From: Chitinophagaceae bacterium
GTDB lineage: Bacteria; Bacteroidota; Bacteroidia; Chitinophagales; Chitinophagaceae
Direction: 5' to 3'
DNA length: 64,000 bases
Assembly: GCA_017307735.1 (NCBI GenBank)
Contig: JAFKGR010000002.1
Span: 124,001-188,000 of the forward strand
Made by a program: the position numbers and the translations under genes
Shown: positions 1 through 8,140 of the stretch, in pieces
Position numbering within the stretch: the stretch's first letter is position 1
Layout of the letters: each line of letters opens with the position of its first letter
The notes under the pieces: model-generated
Seen by the model: the letters and a program-made list of their open reading frames with translations, nothing else
Database searches by the model: none
What the model was told of the DNA's origin: nothing

Positions 1-20
1 TCTTTTCAATACAAATTTTT

Positions 21-1430
21 TCATGCATTGTATAAGTTGATATAAATCTGGGAGCTGCTTTCCCAACTGTGATCTATTTGCATGATTTGAGGAATGATAT
101 TTTTCATTTTCACTTTGTCTTCATAAAGAAGCAATGCCCTGTAAACAGCATGGGAGATATCTCCCACAGAAGTATCATTGAAACATACTCCAAAACCATT
201 CGGTTCTCCATAATCAGTAACCGTATCACGGAGTCCGCCCGTCCTTCTGACGATGGGTATTGTACCATATCTCAAAGCATACATCTGGTTCAATCCACAA
301 GGTTCAACCCTGCTGGGCATTAAAAGGAAATCGGCCCCGGCATACATGATATGACTAAGTTCTTCGTTGTAGCCAATAAGCGAATTGTAGAATCCGAAAT
401 AACGGCTTTTCATCTCTTCTAACTGACTTTCTACAAACGAAGACCCGCTGCCCAGGACCAGGAAATTCATTCTGCCTTCCATATAACGGATACAATCGGA
501 GATGGCTTGTGGTAAAAGATCCGCAGCTTTTTCACCAACCATCCTGCCAATAAATATGATTAATGGTTTCTCAATATCCAGGTTAAAACGATCGCACAAA
601 ATTTTCTTATTCTTAAGTTTGTTTTCTATGTAATTGGATGGATTGAAATGATACTCGAGATAATTGTCTGTTTCGGGGTCCCAGATTTCCGTATCTATCC
701 CGTTTAAAATGCCAAAACATTTTCCTCTTTCATATTCAAAAAGATTTTCCAGCCCGTTCGCATGATATCGTATTTCTTCAAGATAGCCGTGGCTGACGGT
801 ATTGACTTTATTGGCACATTTGATGCCTGCCCCCAATGAATTAATTGAATGGTTCCAATCCAATAATCCCCATTTATAAGTATCCCACGGAGGTAGAAAA
901 ACAGCCTGATCCCATCTCATCCATCCCTGGTATTGGGCATTATGAATAGTGAGTACAGTTTTAATTTCCGAAAGGAAATTGTACTGGAAACAATGCTGCA
1001 TGATAAAAGGAATCAGCGCCGAATGGTGGTCGTGTACATGTACTACCGACGGCCTGTGTTGCCAGTGGCTTAGCCAATCTACCACTGCAACCTGAAATGA
1101 AACATAACGATATATATCATCATCGTATCCATAAACACGTTCCCTGTCCAACAACCCCCAGATATCTACCATATAAAGGTCGAATCCCAGGCGGTTTGTT
1201 TTTTCTTTAATAATGGTATAATCAATAGCTTTTCCTGCAATCCGGATGGTTCCCTTATGAACTACTTCAAAAGAATTTTCATAAAGAAAATGAGTTCTGT
1301 GCATCGGCATGACCACTTTGGCAATGTGGCCAAGCTTTTGCTGGTACTTAGGCAAAGCGCCAACGACATCTCCAAGTCCCCCCACTTTAGCCACCGGATA
1401 ACATTCAGCGCTTACATGTAAAATTTCCAT
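21..1430 (-). CDS. glgA: Glycogen synthase (ADP-glucose type, GT5)
   Basis: Transfers glucose from ADP-glucose to the growing alpha-1,4-glucan in the cytoplasm. The N-terminus has the GT5 sugar-nucleotide loop KVGGLGDVVG (residues 15-24 from the start chosen here), and the C-terminal half has the GT-B motif SRVEPCGLNQMYALRYG followed by RRTGGLRDTV. At 469 residues the length fits the family. The reading frame continues upstream to an ATG at 1523, but the start at 1430 (MEILHVSAECYPVAK) matches the usual GT5 N-terminus, and the extra 31 codons overlap an inverted repeat in the divergent promoter region. It is divergent from a sugar permease and glucokinase, which suits storage of imported glucose. 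Function is sure at family level; the start is inferred. Confidence 0.93.
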   Translation of the reverse strand: MEILHVSAECYPVAKVGGLGDVVGALPKYQQKLGHIAKVVMPMHRTHFLYENSFEVVHKGTIRIAGKAIDYTIIKEKTNRLGFDLYMVDIWGLLDRERVYGYDDDIYRYVSFQVAVVDWLSHWQHRPSVVHVHDHHSALIPFIMQHCFQYNFLSEIKTVLTIHNAQYQGWMRWDQAVFLPPWDTYKWGLLDWNHSINSLGAGIKCANKVNTVSHGYLEEIRYHANGLENLFEYERGKCFGILNGIDTEIWDPETDNYLEYHFNPSNYIENKLKNKKILCDRFNLDIEKPLIIFIGRMVGEKAADLLPQAISDCIRYMEGRMNFLVLGSGSSFVESQLEEMKSRYFGFYNSLIGYNEELSHIMYAGADFLLMPSRVEPCGLNQMYALRYGTIPIVRRTGGLRDTVTDYGEPNGFGVCFNDTSVGDISHAVYRALLLYEDKVKMKNIIPQIMQIDHSWESSSQIYINLYNA

Positions 1431-1431
1431 A

Positions 1432-1525
1432 GAATGAAAGTAAGGGATTTGCATCACTTTCTCATTTCCTGCGGTAATTTGTAAACAAATATTTTGGTGC
1501 TTTAAAATTTGTATTACTTTCATTC
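1432..1525. promoter_or_regulatory. Divergent control region with nested inverted repeats
   Basis: Two arms of a perfect 12-bp inverted repeat, GAATGAAAGTAA (1432-1443) and TTACTTTCATTC (1514-1525), bracket this glgA/permease intergenic region. Between them lies a second palindrome, ATTTGT-AA-ACAAAT (1477-1490). The arrangement looks like an operator region for a regulator shared by glycogen synthesis and sugar uptake. No binding protein can be named from the sequence. Chance occurrence of AT-rich dyads cannot be excluded. Confidence 0.35.
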
Positions 1526-1542
1526 AAAAAAAATTACTTCCG

Positions 1543-3468
1543 ATGGCCACACCTGTTATGAATGTAAATCCGTCTAAAGGAAATACATCAGGAAAAATTC
1601 AACCGACAAATTATCCGGCTCTAACCACTCTGATTACAGTATTTTTCTTTTGGGGGTTTATCGCTGCAGGTAACAGTGTTTTCATTCCCTTCTGTAAACA
1701 TTATTTTCATTTAGACCAGTTCCAGAGCCAATTAATCGATTTCTCATTTTATCTCGCCTACTATGTGGGTGCATTACTTCTTTTTGCTTATGGTTCCCTC
1801 GGCGGAAAGGATTTGGTTGCCAAATGGGGCTACAAAAAAAGCATTGTTTACGGATTACTTTTCTCCGCTCTGGGAGCTTTGGTAATGATTATAGCAGTCA
1901 ATGCAAACGGATTTGCCGGGATGCTGGCGGGTTTATTTGTAGTCGCTTTGGGATTCTCTCTTCAACAAACAGCAGCCCAACCGTTCGCAATTTTATTGGG
2001 TGACCCTTCAACAGGGGCGAGCCGTGTAAATCTGGGTGGTGGCGTAAACTCTTTTGGAACGATGATTGGGCCACTCATCGTGGCATTTGCTTTGTTTGGT
2101 ACCACTGCGGCCATCACCGATGAGAAGATTGCTTCTCTGAGTCTTGGAAAAGTGATTATTTTATACACCTGCGTCGGAATATTATTTCTCCTTGCTGCTG
2201 CTCTTTTTTATTTCAGCAAAAAAGTACCGGCCGGAGTTTCTTCTGAAAAAACAGAAAAAGAAACCAAAACACTTTATACCCTTTTGGTCATGACGGGATT
2301 ACTGATCATCATGTTCGTTCCTGTTTTCAGCAGTTATAATACAGATACTCAAAAGTCCATTGAAAATACAGAAAGCATTGTATCCGCTGAATATACAAGA
2401 ATCGATAGTATTGTAAAGTCCTCTTCCAATACCCAAAGTTTAAAATCGCAGGATTTCCTTCGAAATAAATCGAATGCGGAAGTTGCAAGCCAGATGTCCA
2501 AACTTCAGGCGGTAAATCCTGAAACAGCCACACAAGTGTCACAGATAAAGGCAGGAATTGATCAGCAAACCGCAGATATGAATAAAATCAGGCTTCCGCT
2601 TGAAAGTTACAGAATGAAATGGTTGTTTGGAGTCATTGCAATCGTTGTTTTAAGTCTGGTATTTGCCAACTACAGTGCAAAAAAGAAACCGGAGGGATGG
2701 GGCGCAATGAGGTATCCGCAATTGGTTCTCGGGATGCTTGCGCTTTTCCTTTATGTAGGTACAGAAGTTACCATTGTGAGCAACCTCAGTGAATTAATTA
2801 ATAAACCGGAGTTTGGTGGTTTTTCCACATCGGAGGCGGCTTTGTTTATTTCTATGTATTGGGGAAGTTTGATGATTGGGCGTTGGGTTGGATCTATTAC
2901 TGCTTTTGAATTCAAACCTTCTACAAAAACAATGTTGAAATTCCTTGTTCCTCTCATCGCATTTCTCATTGTTCTTGGGGTCAATGCATTGTCGGGGTAC
3001 AGGGTACACCTGATGTATTATTATATCTTTTGTGTGGCAGTGCAGACAGGGGCTTTCTTCGTAAGTAAAGACAAACCTGCAAGGATGTTGATGATCTTTG
3101 GTCTGCTTGGGATGATTGCAATGGCCATCGGATTGCTCAATACAGGAATGGTGGCAGTGTATGCTTTCATCAGTGGTGGTTTGTTCTGCAGTATTATGTG
3201 GCCGGCAATATTCACTTTGGCAATAACCGGATTGGGGAAATATACTTCCCAGGCATCTGCATTTCTGATTATGATGATCCTCGGCGGCGGTGTGATACCA
3301 CCCATTCAGGGAAAACTTGCAGATTTGTTACAAAGCGGCACCGATAAAATCGGGTATGGAATTCATACTTCTTATTGGGTACCTTTGTTATGCTATGCAT
3401 ATATCACCTTTTATGCGATTATCGTAAAAGGTATTTTAAAAAGGCAGGGAATCAATTATGAAGATTAA
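1543..3468 (+). CDS. Sugar MFS permease, FHS (FucP/GluP) type, with central insertion
   Basis: Inner-membrane proton-coupled sugar importer. The N-terminal half has the FHS signatures FFFWGFIAAGNSVFIPF and GFSLQQTAAQPFAILLGDP with a conserved NLGGGVNSFGTMIGP stretch. Family members are usually about 420-450 residues; this one has 641. The extra length is mainly a central block (roughly residues 240-385): a hydrophobic segment, a polar, coiled-coil-like stretch of about 90 residues rich in S, Q, N and K, and another hydrophobic segment beginning MKWLFGVIAIVVL. The C-terminal half resumes normal permease helices. It is followed 80 bp later by a ROK glucokinase on the same strand, so the substrate is probably glucose or a related hexose; substrate is inference. 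Confidence 0.88.
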   Translation: MATPVMNVNPSKGNTSGKIQPTNYPALTTLITVFFFWGFIAAGNSVFIPFCKHYFHLDQFQSQLIDFSFYLAYYVGALLLFAYGSLGGKDLVAKWGYKKSIVYGLLFSALGALVMIIAVNANGFAGMLAGLFVVALGFSLQQTAAQPFAILLGDPSTGASRVNLGGGVNSFGTMIGPLIVAFALFGTTAAITDEKIASLSLGKVIILYTCVGILFLLAAALFYFSKKVPAGVSSEKTEKETKTLYTLLVMTGLLIIMFVPVFSSYNTDTQKSIENTESIVSAEYTRIDSIVKSSSNTQSLKSQDFLRNKSNAEVASQMSKLQAVNPETATQVSQIKAGIDQQTADMNKIRLPLESYRMKWLFGVIAIVVLSLVFANYSAKKKPEGWGAMRYPQLVLGMLALFLYVGTEVTIVSNLSELINKPEFGGFSTSEAALFISMYWGSLMIGRWVGSITAFEFKPSTKTMLKFLVPLIAFLIVLGVNALSGYRVHLMYYYIFCVAVQTGAFFVSKDKPARMLMIFGLLGMIAMAIGLLNTGMVAVYAFISGGLFCSIMWPAIFTLAITGLGKYTSQASAFLIMMILGGGVIPPIQGKLADLLQSGTDKIGYGIHTSYWVPLLCYAYITFYAIIVKGILKRQGINYED

Positions 3469-3547
3469 AAAGAAAAACACTTTCTGCATCAATCCTCCCG
3501 TCGAAGAAAATAAATATTGAGATTAAGGAACTAAAACAGACTATATA

Positions 3548-4579
3548 ATGGCGAAGAAAGAAGTATTTACAGACCCGGCAAATAAAAAAGAATATGCAAT
3601 TGGAATTGATATCGGAGGAACCAATACAAAATACGGAATTGTAAACCACCGTGGTGAGATCCTGAGCAGCGGTGCTATTTCTTCAAAAGAATATGAGGAT
3701 ATACACGATTTTATAGATGCACTATATAATGGACTTGTACCAGAAATCAAAGCCGTTGGCGGAATGCAATACATCAAAGGAATCGGGATGGGCGCACCCA
3801 ACGGAAATTTTTACACGGGAACCATAGAATATGCCCCAAACCTTCAGTGGAAAGGAATTATTCCTATGGCAAGTTATTTCAATGAAAAGTTCAAAAAACC
3901 GTGTACACTCACCAACGATGCAAATGCAGCGGCTATGGGTGAACTTATGTACGGTGCAGCCCGCGGTATGAAAGACTTCATCATGATAACTTTAGGAACC
4001 GGCGTCGGCAGCGGAATTGTAGCCAACGGCCAGATGATATACGGGCATGATGGTTTTGCCGGTGAGTTGGGCCATACCACCATCATTCCCGGCGGAAGAA
4101 TGCACTGGGCCACAGGGATGAAAGGTTCGCTGGAAGCCTATGCTTCAGCCACAGGAATTGCTATTACTGCAAAAGAATTGCTGGACGAAAAAATAAATGA
4201 AAAAAGCTTATTGAGGGATATCCCTCACGACCAGATCACTTCTAAATCTGTTTATGATGCTGCCATTAAAGGAGATGCCCTGGCGAAAAGTGTTTTTGAA
4301 TATACCGGTGAAATTCTCGGAACTGCGCTGGCCAATTTTGTGATGTTTTCTTCACCCGAGGCCATTATTCTGTTTGGAGGTGTCATCAAAGCCGGAGATC
4401 TGTTAATGGATCCCGTCCGGAGAAATATGGAAGCAAATCTTCTACCGATTTTTCAGAATAAGGTTAAACTCATCTTCAGCGAGCTCAAAGAATCTGATGC
4501 GGCTATTTTGGGAGCCAGCGCTTTGGTTTGGGAAAGAAAAGATGAAAGCCCCGCAGATGTGCTGGAAGCGGTTAAATAA
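3548..4579 (+). CDS. ROK-family glucokinase / sugar kinase
   Basis: ATP-dependent hexose kinase of the ROK family, probably phosphorylating sugar brought in by the preceding permease. Seen: phosphate-binding motif GIDIGGTNTKYG (residues 19-30), catalytic Asp in LTNDANAAAMGE (D124), second phosphate motif MITLGTGVGSGIV (146-158), and the GELGH motif (172-176). ROK proteins usually carry a zinc loop CxCGxxGCxE after GELGH; here the loop reads GGRMHWATGMKGSLEAYAS (182-200) and all three cysteines are missing, although the His of GELGH remains. The fold should be intact, so activity is plausible with an altered or absent zinc site. A repressor role is unlikely because there is no N-terminal HTH. 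Confidence 0.88.
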   Translation: MAKKEVFTDPANKKEYAIGIDIGGTNTKYGIVNHRGEILSSGAISSKEYEDIHDFIDALYNGLVPEIKAVGGMQYIKGIGMGAPNGNFYTGTIEYAPNLQWKGIIPMASYFNEKFKKPCTLTNDANAAAMGELMYGAARGMKDFIMITLGTGVGSGIVANGQMIYGHDGFAGELGHTTIIPGGRMHWATGMKGSLEAYASATGIAITAKELLDEKINEKSLLRDIPHDQITSKSVYDAAIKGDALAKSVFEYTGEILGTALANFVMFSSPEAIILFGGVIKAGDLLMDPVRRNMEANLLPIFQNKVKLIFSELKESDAAILGASALVWERKDESPADVLEAVK

Positions 4580-4582
4580 AAA

Positions 4583-4607
4583 AAACTTCTGCTGAATACA
4601 GAAGTTT
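4583..4607 (-). terminator. Rho-independent terminator
   Basis: Perfect 9-bp stem AAACTTCTG / CAGAAGTTT with a 7-nt loop. Read on the minus strand the stem is followed by a run of T, so it would stop transcripts of the LysE operon before they enter the kinase gene; on the + strand the hairpin lies directly behind the kinase stop codon but lacks a T-run. Confidence 0.6.
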
Positions 4608-4938
4608 GAAAGAGATTAAATCTAAGGGTCGGATTTCTCAGGATTTGGATTTGTGCCTTTTCGGGCAAGTCTTCACAGGAATATTTCTGGATCTTTCAGG
4701 GAATTGGATAAAAATAGAAGTTGACTGATATCAGATCTTGTTTGGACTTTAATAGGATATTATGTTACTGGCTTTTTTAAGGATTCTGGATTATTTGATC
4801 AATGTTTTAAACATCAATCAACTTCTGGTACAAAGATAGATGCGCCTGCCCTCCATGCCAATAGCATTAGTGACCATTTTTGCGGCAAACAATTTTACCG
4901 CTGGCATCGGAAACCTTCTATGGATTTACAACGTAGTT
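4608..4938. other. Gap without recognised gene
   Basis: About 330 bp between two convergent genes. No open frame with coding character, RNA gene or repeat was recognised. Confidence 0.5.
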
Positions 4939-5610
4939 CTACGACATTCCCTCTTCTTCTGCAACTTTCAGTTTATCAGTACCATCCCTGTTTAAAAGGA
5001 TTTTGATCAGGAATACAATGGCTGTTATCGCGAAAATTCCACCAATTACCCAATTGATAATCGACTGGCTGGCGTTTAATTTCTGTGCGATCATTTTACC
5101 GCCAAAAATAAATACCAGGTTCCCTGCGAATGTCCCGATCCCGATCCCAATGATATATAAATTGTAATAAGACGCACGGGGAACCAAAATTTTTTTTACA
5201 AATAATACAGTGCTCCATCCAAACCAAAAAGGAATCTGCATCGGATTAATCGCGCTCAACATTCCACCCAGCAAAAACCGGTTGATGTTATTATTCAGCA
5301 TCACATTTTTTTCGTGGTGAGGTTGCACGGCGGCAATGAAACTTCCGATGGCCAACGCAAGAACTATTCCCAGCGAAATCCATTCCATCCAGCGGAATAA
5401 TTTTTTTTGTTTTCTGATCCAATTAATCCCTACCAAAGAAAACCTTACGTACAACATCTCGACGGTTAATGAACCGAGAGAAAACAAAATTCCATTCAGA
5501 ATATTTTCCTGGACACTTATCTGCATCGCAGCCACATTCAGGGTTCCCAGAGGAAGCGATCCCAAAAAGCTGATCAACAACCCCCAAAAGAAAACCCTGA
5601 CAATCTTCAT
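4939..5610 (-). CDS. LysE-type translocator
   Basis: Inner-membrane exporter of the LysE/RhtB superfamily, which exports amino acids or other small cationic solutes. The N-terminus carries the family pattern FLGSLPLGTLNVAAMQ, followed by about six hydrophobic segments over 223 residues, the normal length. A central motif GGMLSAINPMQIPFW matches the second conserved LysE half. It is the last gene of a three-gene operon (ATP-grasp, YceI, LysE) with gaps of 11 and 5 bp. The substrate cannot be told from the sequence. Confidence 0.82.
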   Translation of the reverse strand: MKIVRVFFWGLLISFLGSLPLGTLNVAAMQISVQENILNGILFSLGSLTVEMLYVRFSLVGINWIRKQKKLFRWMEWISLGIVLALAIGSFIAAVQPHHEKNVMLNNNINRFLLGGMLSAINPMQIPFWFGWSTVLFVKKILVPRASYYNLYIIGIGIGTFAGNLVFIFGGKMIAQKLNASQSIINWVIGGIFAITAIVFLIKILLNRDGTDKLKVAEEEGMS

Positions 5611-5615
5611 AAAAA

Positions 5616-6158
5616 TTATTTCTTTAGTGCTGTTACCTGCAAAGAAACTTTGACAATATTACTAAGAACAACACTATTTTCCCCGACCTGAAAATCCAGC
5701 CGGTTAATCTCAAAATCGCCGGAAAATGTGTAACCATTATTTGACTTTTCAACTTTGAAAGGAAATGAAACAGCTTTGGTAATATTTTTTATTGTCAGAT
5801 TTCCGGTAAAATAATAATATCCTTCACCGGTTTTATTTGTCTTTTCAATTTTGGTTGAAGCCATCCGGATGACAGGATATTTTTCCGATTCAAAATAATC
5901 TTTTTTCAGGCTTTTGTCGCGCAATTCATTATCGGTATCAATGGTTGATGATTTGATCGTTACATTAAATGAACTTTTTGAAACATTGGCGGGATCAAAA
6001 AATATCTCTCCGTTCAATCCGGTGAAATCGCCACCGGTATTAATTCCAAAGTTTTTAATTACAAAATGAACTTTGCTCCCTGAATCAACAGGTAAATATT
6101 CAGCAGGTTCAACAATCTGAAAAGCAAAAAGAGAAATGAGAAAAAAAATTGACTTCAT
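5616..6158 (-). CDS. YceI-family periplasmic protein
   Basis: Secreted lipocalin-like beta-barrel that in characterised family members binds polyisoprenoid lipids. The N-terminal 15-18 residues (MKSIFFLISLFAFQIV) are a signal peptide. The YceI fold is shown by GSKVHFVIKNFGINTGGDFTG, the DKSLKKDYFESEKYPVI segment and the ending NRLDFQVGENSVVLSNIVKV. Length (180 residues) is typical. It lies 5 bp before the LysE gene and 11 bp after the ATP-grasp gene. The ligand is unknown here. Confidence 0.9.
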   Translation of the reverse strand: MKSIFFLISLFAFQIVEPAEYLPVDSGSKVHFVIKNFGINTGGDFTGLNGEIFFDPANVSKSSFNVTIKSSTIDTDNELRDKSLKKDYFESEKYPVIRMASTKIEKTNKTGEGYYYFTGNLTIKNITKAVSFPFKVEKSNNGYTFSGDFEINRLDFQVGENSVVLSNIVKVSLQVTALKK

Positions 6159-6169
6159 TATAAATTGTT

Positions 6170-7216
6170 TCAGGGGATAATCAGATCTATTTGTTGGGCT
6201 ATCCTGACTTGCTTTTTGGCATTGCGAAGAAAATGCAATCCTTTAAAAAACGGCCAGTACGGTATTCCCCGCATGTGATTATAACGGCTGATAGTAAATA
6301 ACTTTTTCCAATGCATCATAATTTCCAGGTAAGCCTCTTTTAATGTATAACCGGTATCATAAAAATGATTGGGCTCAGCGCCGCAACCATTGTATTCGAG
6401 GATATAAAAGTTTTTGCCTTTTTTCAGGTCTTCAATACTTTGACACATGATGTCATATCTGCCATAAAAAAAATCGTCGATTGATAGGCTGATTTTATCC
6501 AGCATCATCGTCAGATTTTCATCAATTTCATTTTTTAAATCAATGAAATGCGCTCCCCTGTTGTGATTTCCTGCATGGCTTAACTTAATAATTTCTCCTT
6601 CGGGAATTATTTTTTCAAAACTGTCTCCGAACTTTTTCTTCAGCATTTCAATCTGCTTTTTTGCCTTCGGATTTTCAAGTATTAATTCTTTCAAAGTATG
6701 GACACCATCTCCCGAAACGCGCAGGGAAACTTTTTGCAGGAATCCGGTAATCTTACCTTTCTTTTCCCATGGATACCTGTAATAAAAAAGGCTAACCTCC
6801 ATGGGCAGTGAGACGTATTTCTGAATTATATATTCTTCGGGAACATGGTCGTGATAAAATTTAAGCTGGCTTTCATTGTCTATTTTACGAACAAGAATGC
6901 CCTTCTCTCCTACCTCAGGTTTCACAATTACAGGAAAAGACAATCCATGTTCTTTCATTGATTGCAAAATCCGGCTGACCGTTTGGCCAGGTTTTACATT
7001 AAAATGTTCAGGGCAAAAAGTTGCAGGAAGCAACTCGTGCATTTCTTTTTTAGGTTCACCTTCCATTCCGCCAAAAGTAATTTTGGGATTACTTGGAGTG
7101 AAAAACCAGACCGAACCCGAGCGGATGATGTAATAAAGCCAGACGGGAGCCAGTGGCGCGTATAAAATTTGAAATGGCCATTGTTCCCAGTTTGTTATTT
7201 TTTTTATCAGTCTCAA
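6170..7216 (-). CDS. ATP-grasp ligase-like protein
   Basis: Probable ATP-dependent carboxylate-amine ligase of the ATP-grasp superfamily, related in layout to D-Ala-D-Ala ligases; the substrate is unknown. Seen: nucleotide-binding segment FPVIVKPEVGEKGILVRKID, a lid region with EEYIIQKYV, and the metal/phosphate motif FYILEYNGCGAEP near the C-terminus. An open frame begins at an ATG at 7318, but a perfect minus-strand promoter element lies at 7257-7264, downstream of that ATG, so I place the start at a TTG at 7216 (MRLIKKITNWEQW), giving 348 residues. First gene of an operon with YceI and LysE. Start choice is inference. Confidence 0.75.
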   Translation of the reverse strand: MRLIKKITNWEQWPFQILYAPLAPVWLYYIIRSGSVWFFTPSNPKITFGGMEGEPKKEMHELLPATFCPEHFNVKPGQTVSRILQSMKEHGLSFPVIVKPEVGEKGILVRKIDNESQLKFYHDHVPEEYIIQKYVSLPMEVSLFYYRYPWEKKGKITGFLQKVSLRVSGDGVHTLKELILENPKAKKQIEMLKKKFGDSFEKIIPEGEIIKLSHAGNHNRGAHFIDLKNEIDENLTMMLDKISLSIDDFFYGRYDIMCQSIEDLKKGKNFYILEYNGCGAEPNHFYDTGYTLKEAYLEIMMHWKKLFTISRYNHMRGIPYWPFFKGLHFLRNAKKQVRIAQQIDLIIP

Positions 7217-7256
7217 AAAATAAATGTAATTCTTTTTTATTATGGATTGAGGTGCA

Positions 7257-7264
7257 CAAAAGTA
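7257..7264 (-). promoter_or_regulatory. Bacteroidota -7 promoter element (TACTTTTG)
   Basis: The minus strand reads TACTTTTG, a full match to the Bacteroidota -7 consensus TAnnTTTG, about 40 bp before the TTG start chosen for the ATP-grasp gene. No convincing -33 element was identified. Confidence 0.45.
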
Positions 7265-7330
7265 AACCTTCAACTGAAATGCATGGAATGTATCAGTTAC
7301 TTTATTGTATTTTAGCAAAAATAAAACAGT

Positions 7331-8110
7331 ATGAAAATCCCCACAATGGCTGAACTCAGGGCAGAAGGCAAGACCGCAGATGTTTTATTCTTTGTTGGCT
7401 GTGCCGGAAGCTTTGATCAGAGAGCGCAAAAGATCACGATAGCATTCACGAAAATTCTTCATAAAGTAGGTATCAATTATGCAATTTTAGGCAAAGAAGA
7501 GGTTTGCAATGGCGACCCTGCACGGCGTGCAGGCAATGAATTCCTTTTTCAAATGATGGCCCACCAGCTCATTGATACATTGAATGGCTATGGTGTAAAA
7601 AAAATTGTTACAACCTGTCCTCACTGCTTTAATACCCTGAAAAATGAATACCCTGCATTGGGCGGACATTACGAAGTAATGCATCATGCCACTTTTTTGC
7701 AGGGCCTGATTGATGAAGGAAAAATCAGGATGAAAGAAAAGGGCACTTTCAAAGGGAAGAAGATAACTTATCACGACAGTTGTTATCTCGGACGCGCCAA
7801 TAATATTTATGAAGCTCCGCGGGCTGTGCTGAAAGCCCTTGATGTTGAACTGGTGGAAATGAAGCGATGCGGAAGCCGTAGTTTTTGCTGTGGAGCAGGC
7901 GGGGCACAGGTGTTTAAGGAAGAAGAGCATGGCAAAGTGCGTGTCAATGTCAACCGTACACGCGAAGCGCTTGATACCGGTGCATGTGTATTGGCATCTA
8001 ATTGTCCGTATTGTATGACGATGCTGATTGATGGTGTGAAAGGAAACAATGGCGAAGAACAGATGGATGTGCTTGACATTGCGGAAATGGTTGCAGAAAG
8101 TATGGAGTAA
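7331..8110 (+). CDS. Fe-S binding protein with two CCG domains (HdrB/LutA/GlcF type)
   Basis: Electron-transfer protein of the cysteine-rich-domain family found in heterodisulfide reductase B, lactate-utilisation LutA and glycolate oxidase GlcF. Two repeats are visible. The first has FFVGCAGSFDQ, EVCNGDPARRAGNEF and TTCPHCFNTL; the second has YHDSCYLGRANNIYEAPR, SFCCGAGGAQVF and ASNCPYCMTML. The second is a full CCG motif, while the first has only one Cys at the CC position. Length is 259 residues. Its usual partner, a 4Fe-4S ferredoxin-domain protein, is not adjacent, so it may pair with a protein elsewhere. It lies 30 bp before glnS and may be co-transcribed. Confidence 0.82.
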   Translation: MKIPTMAELRAEGKTADVLFFVGCAGSFDQRAQKITIAFTKILHKVGINYAILGKEEVCNGDPARRAGNEFLFQMMAHQLIDTLNGYGVKKIVTTCPHCFNTLKNEYPALGGHYEVMHHATFLQGLIDEGKIRMKEKGTFKGKKITYHDSCYLGRANNIYEAPRAVLKALDVELVEMKRCGSRSFCCGAGGAQVFKEEEHGKVRVNVNRTREALDTGACVLASNCPYCMTMLIDGVKGNNGEEQMDVLDIAEMVAESME

Positions 8111-8140
8111 TAGTAATTATTGAATGAATATTTTTGATTT

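Noticed and set aside
1431..1523. N-terminal extension of glycogen synthase from an ATG at 1523
   Set aside because: Family alignment from memory places the start at MEILHVSAECYPV, and the extension overlaps the inverted repeats of the control region.
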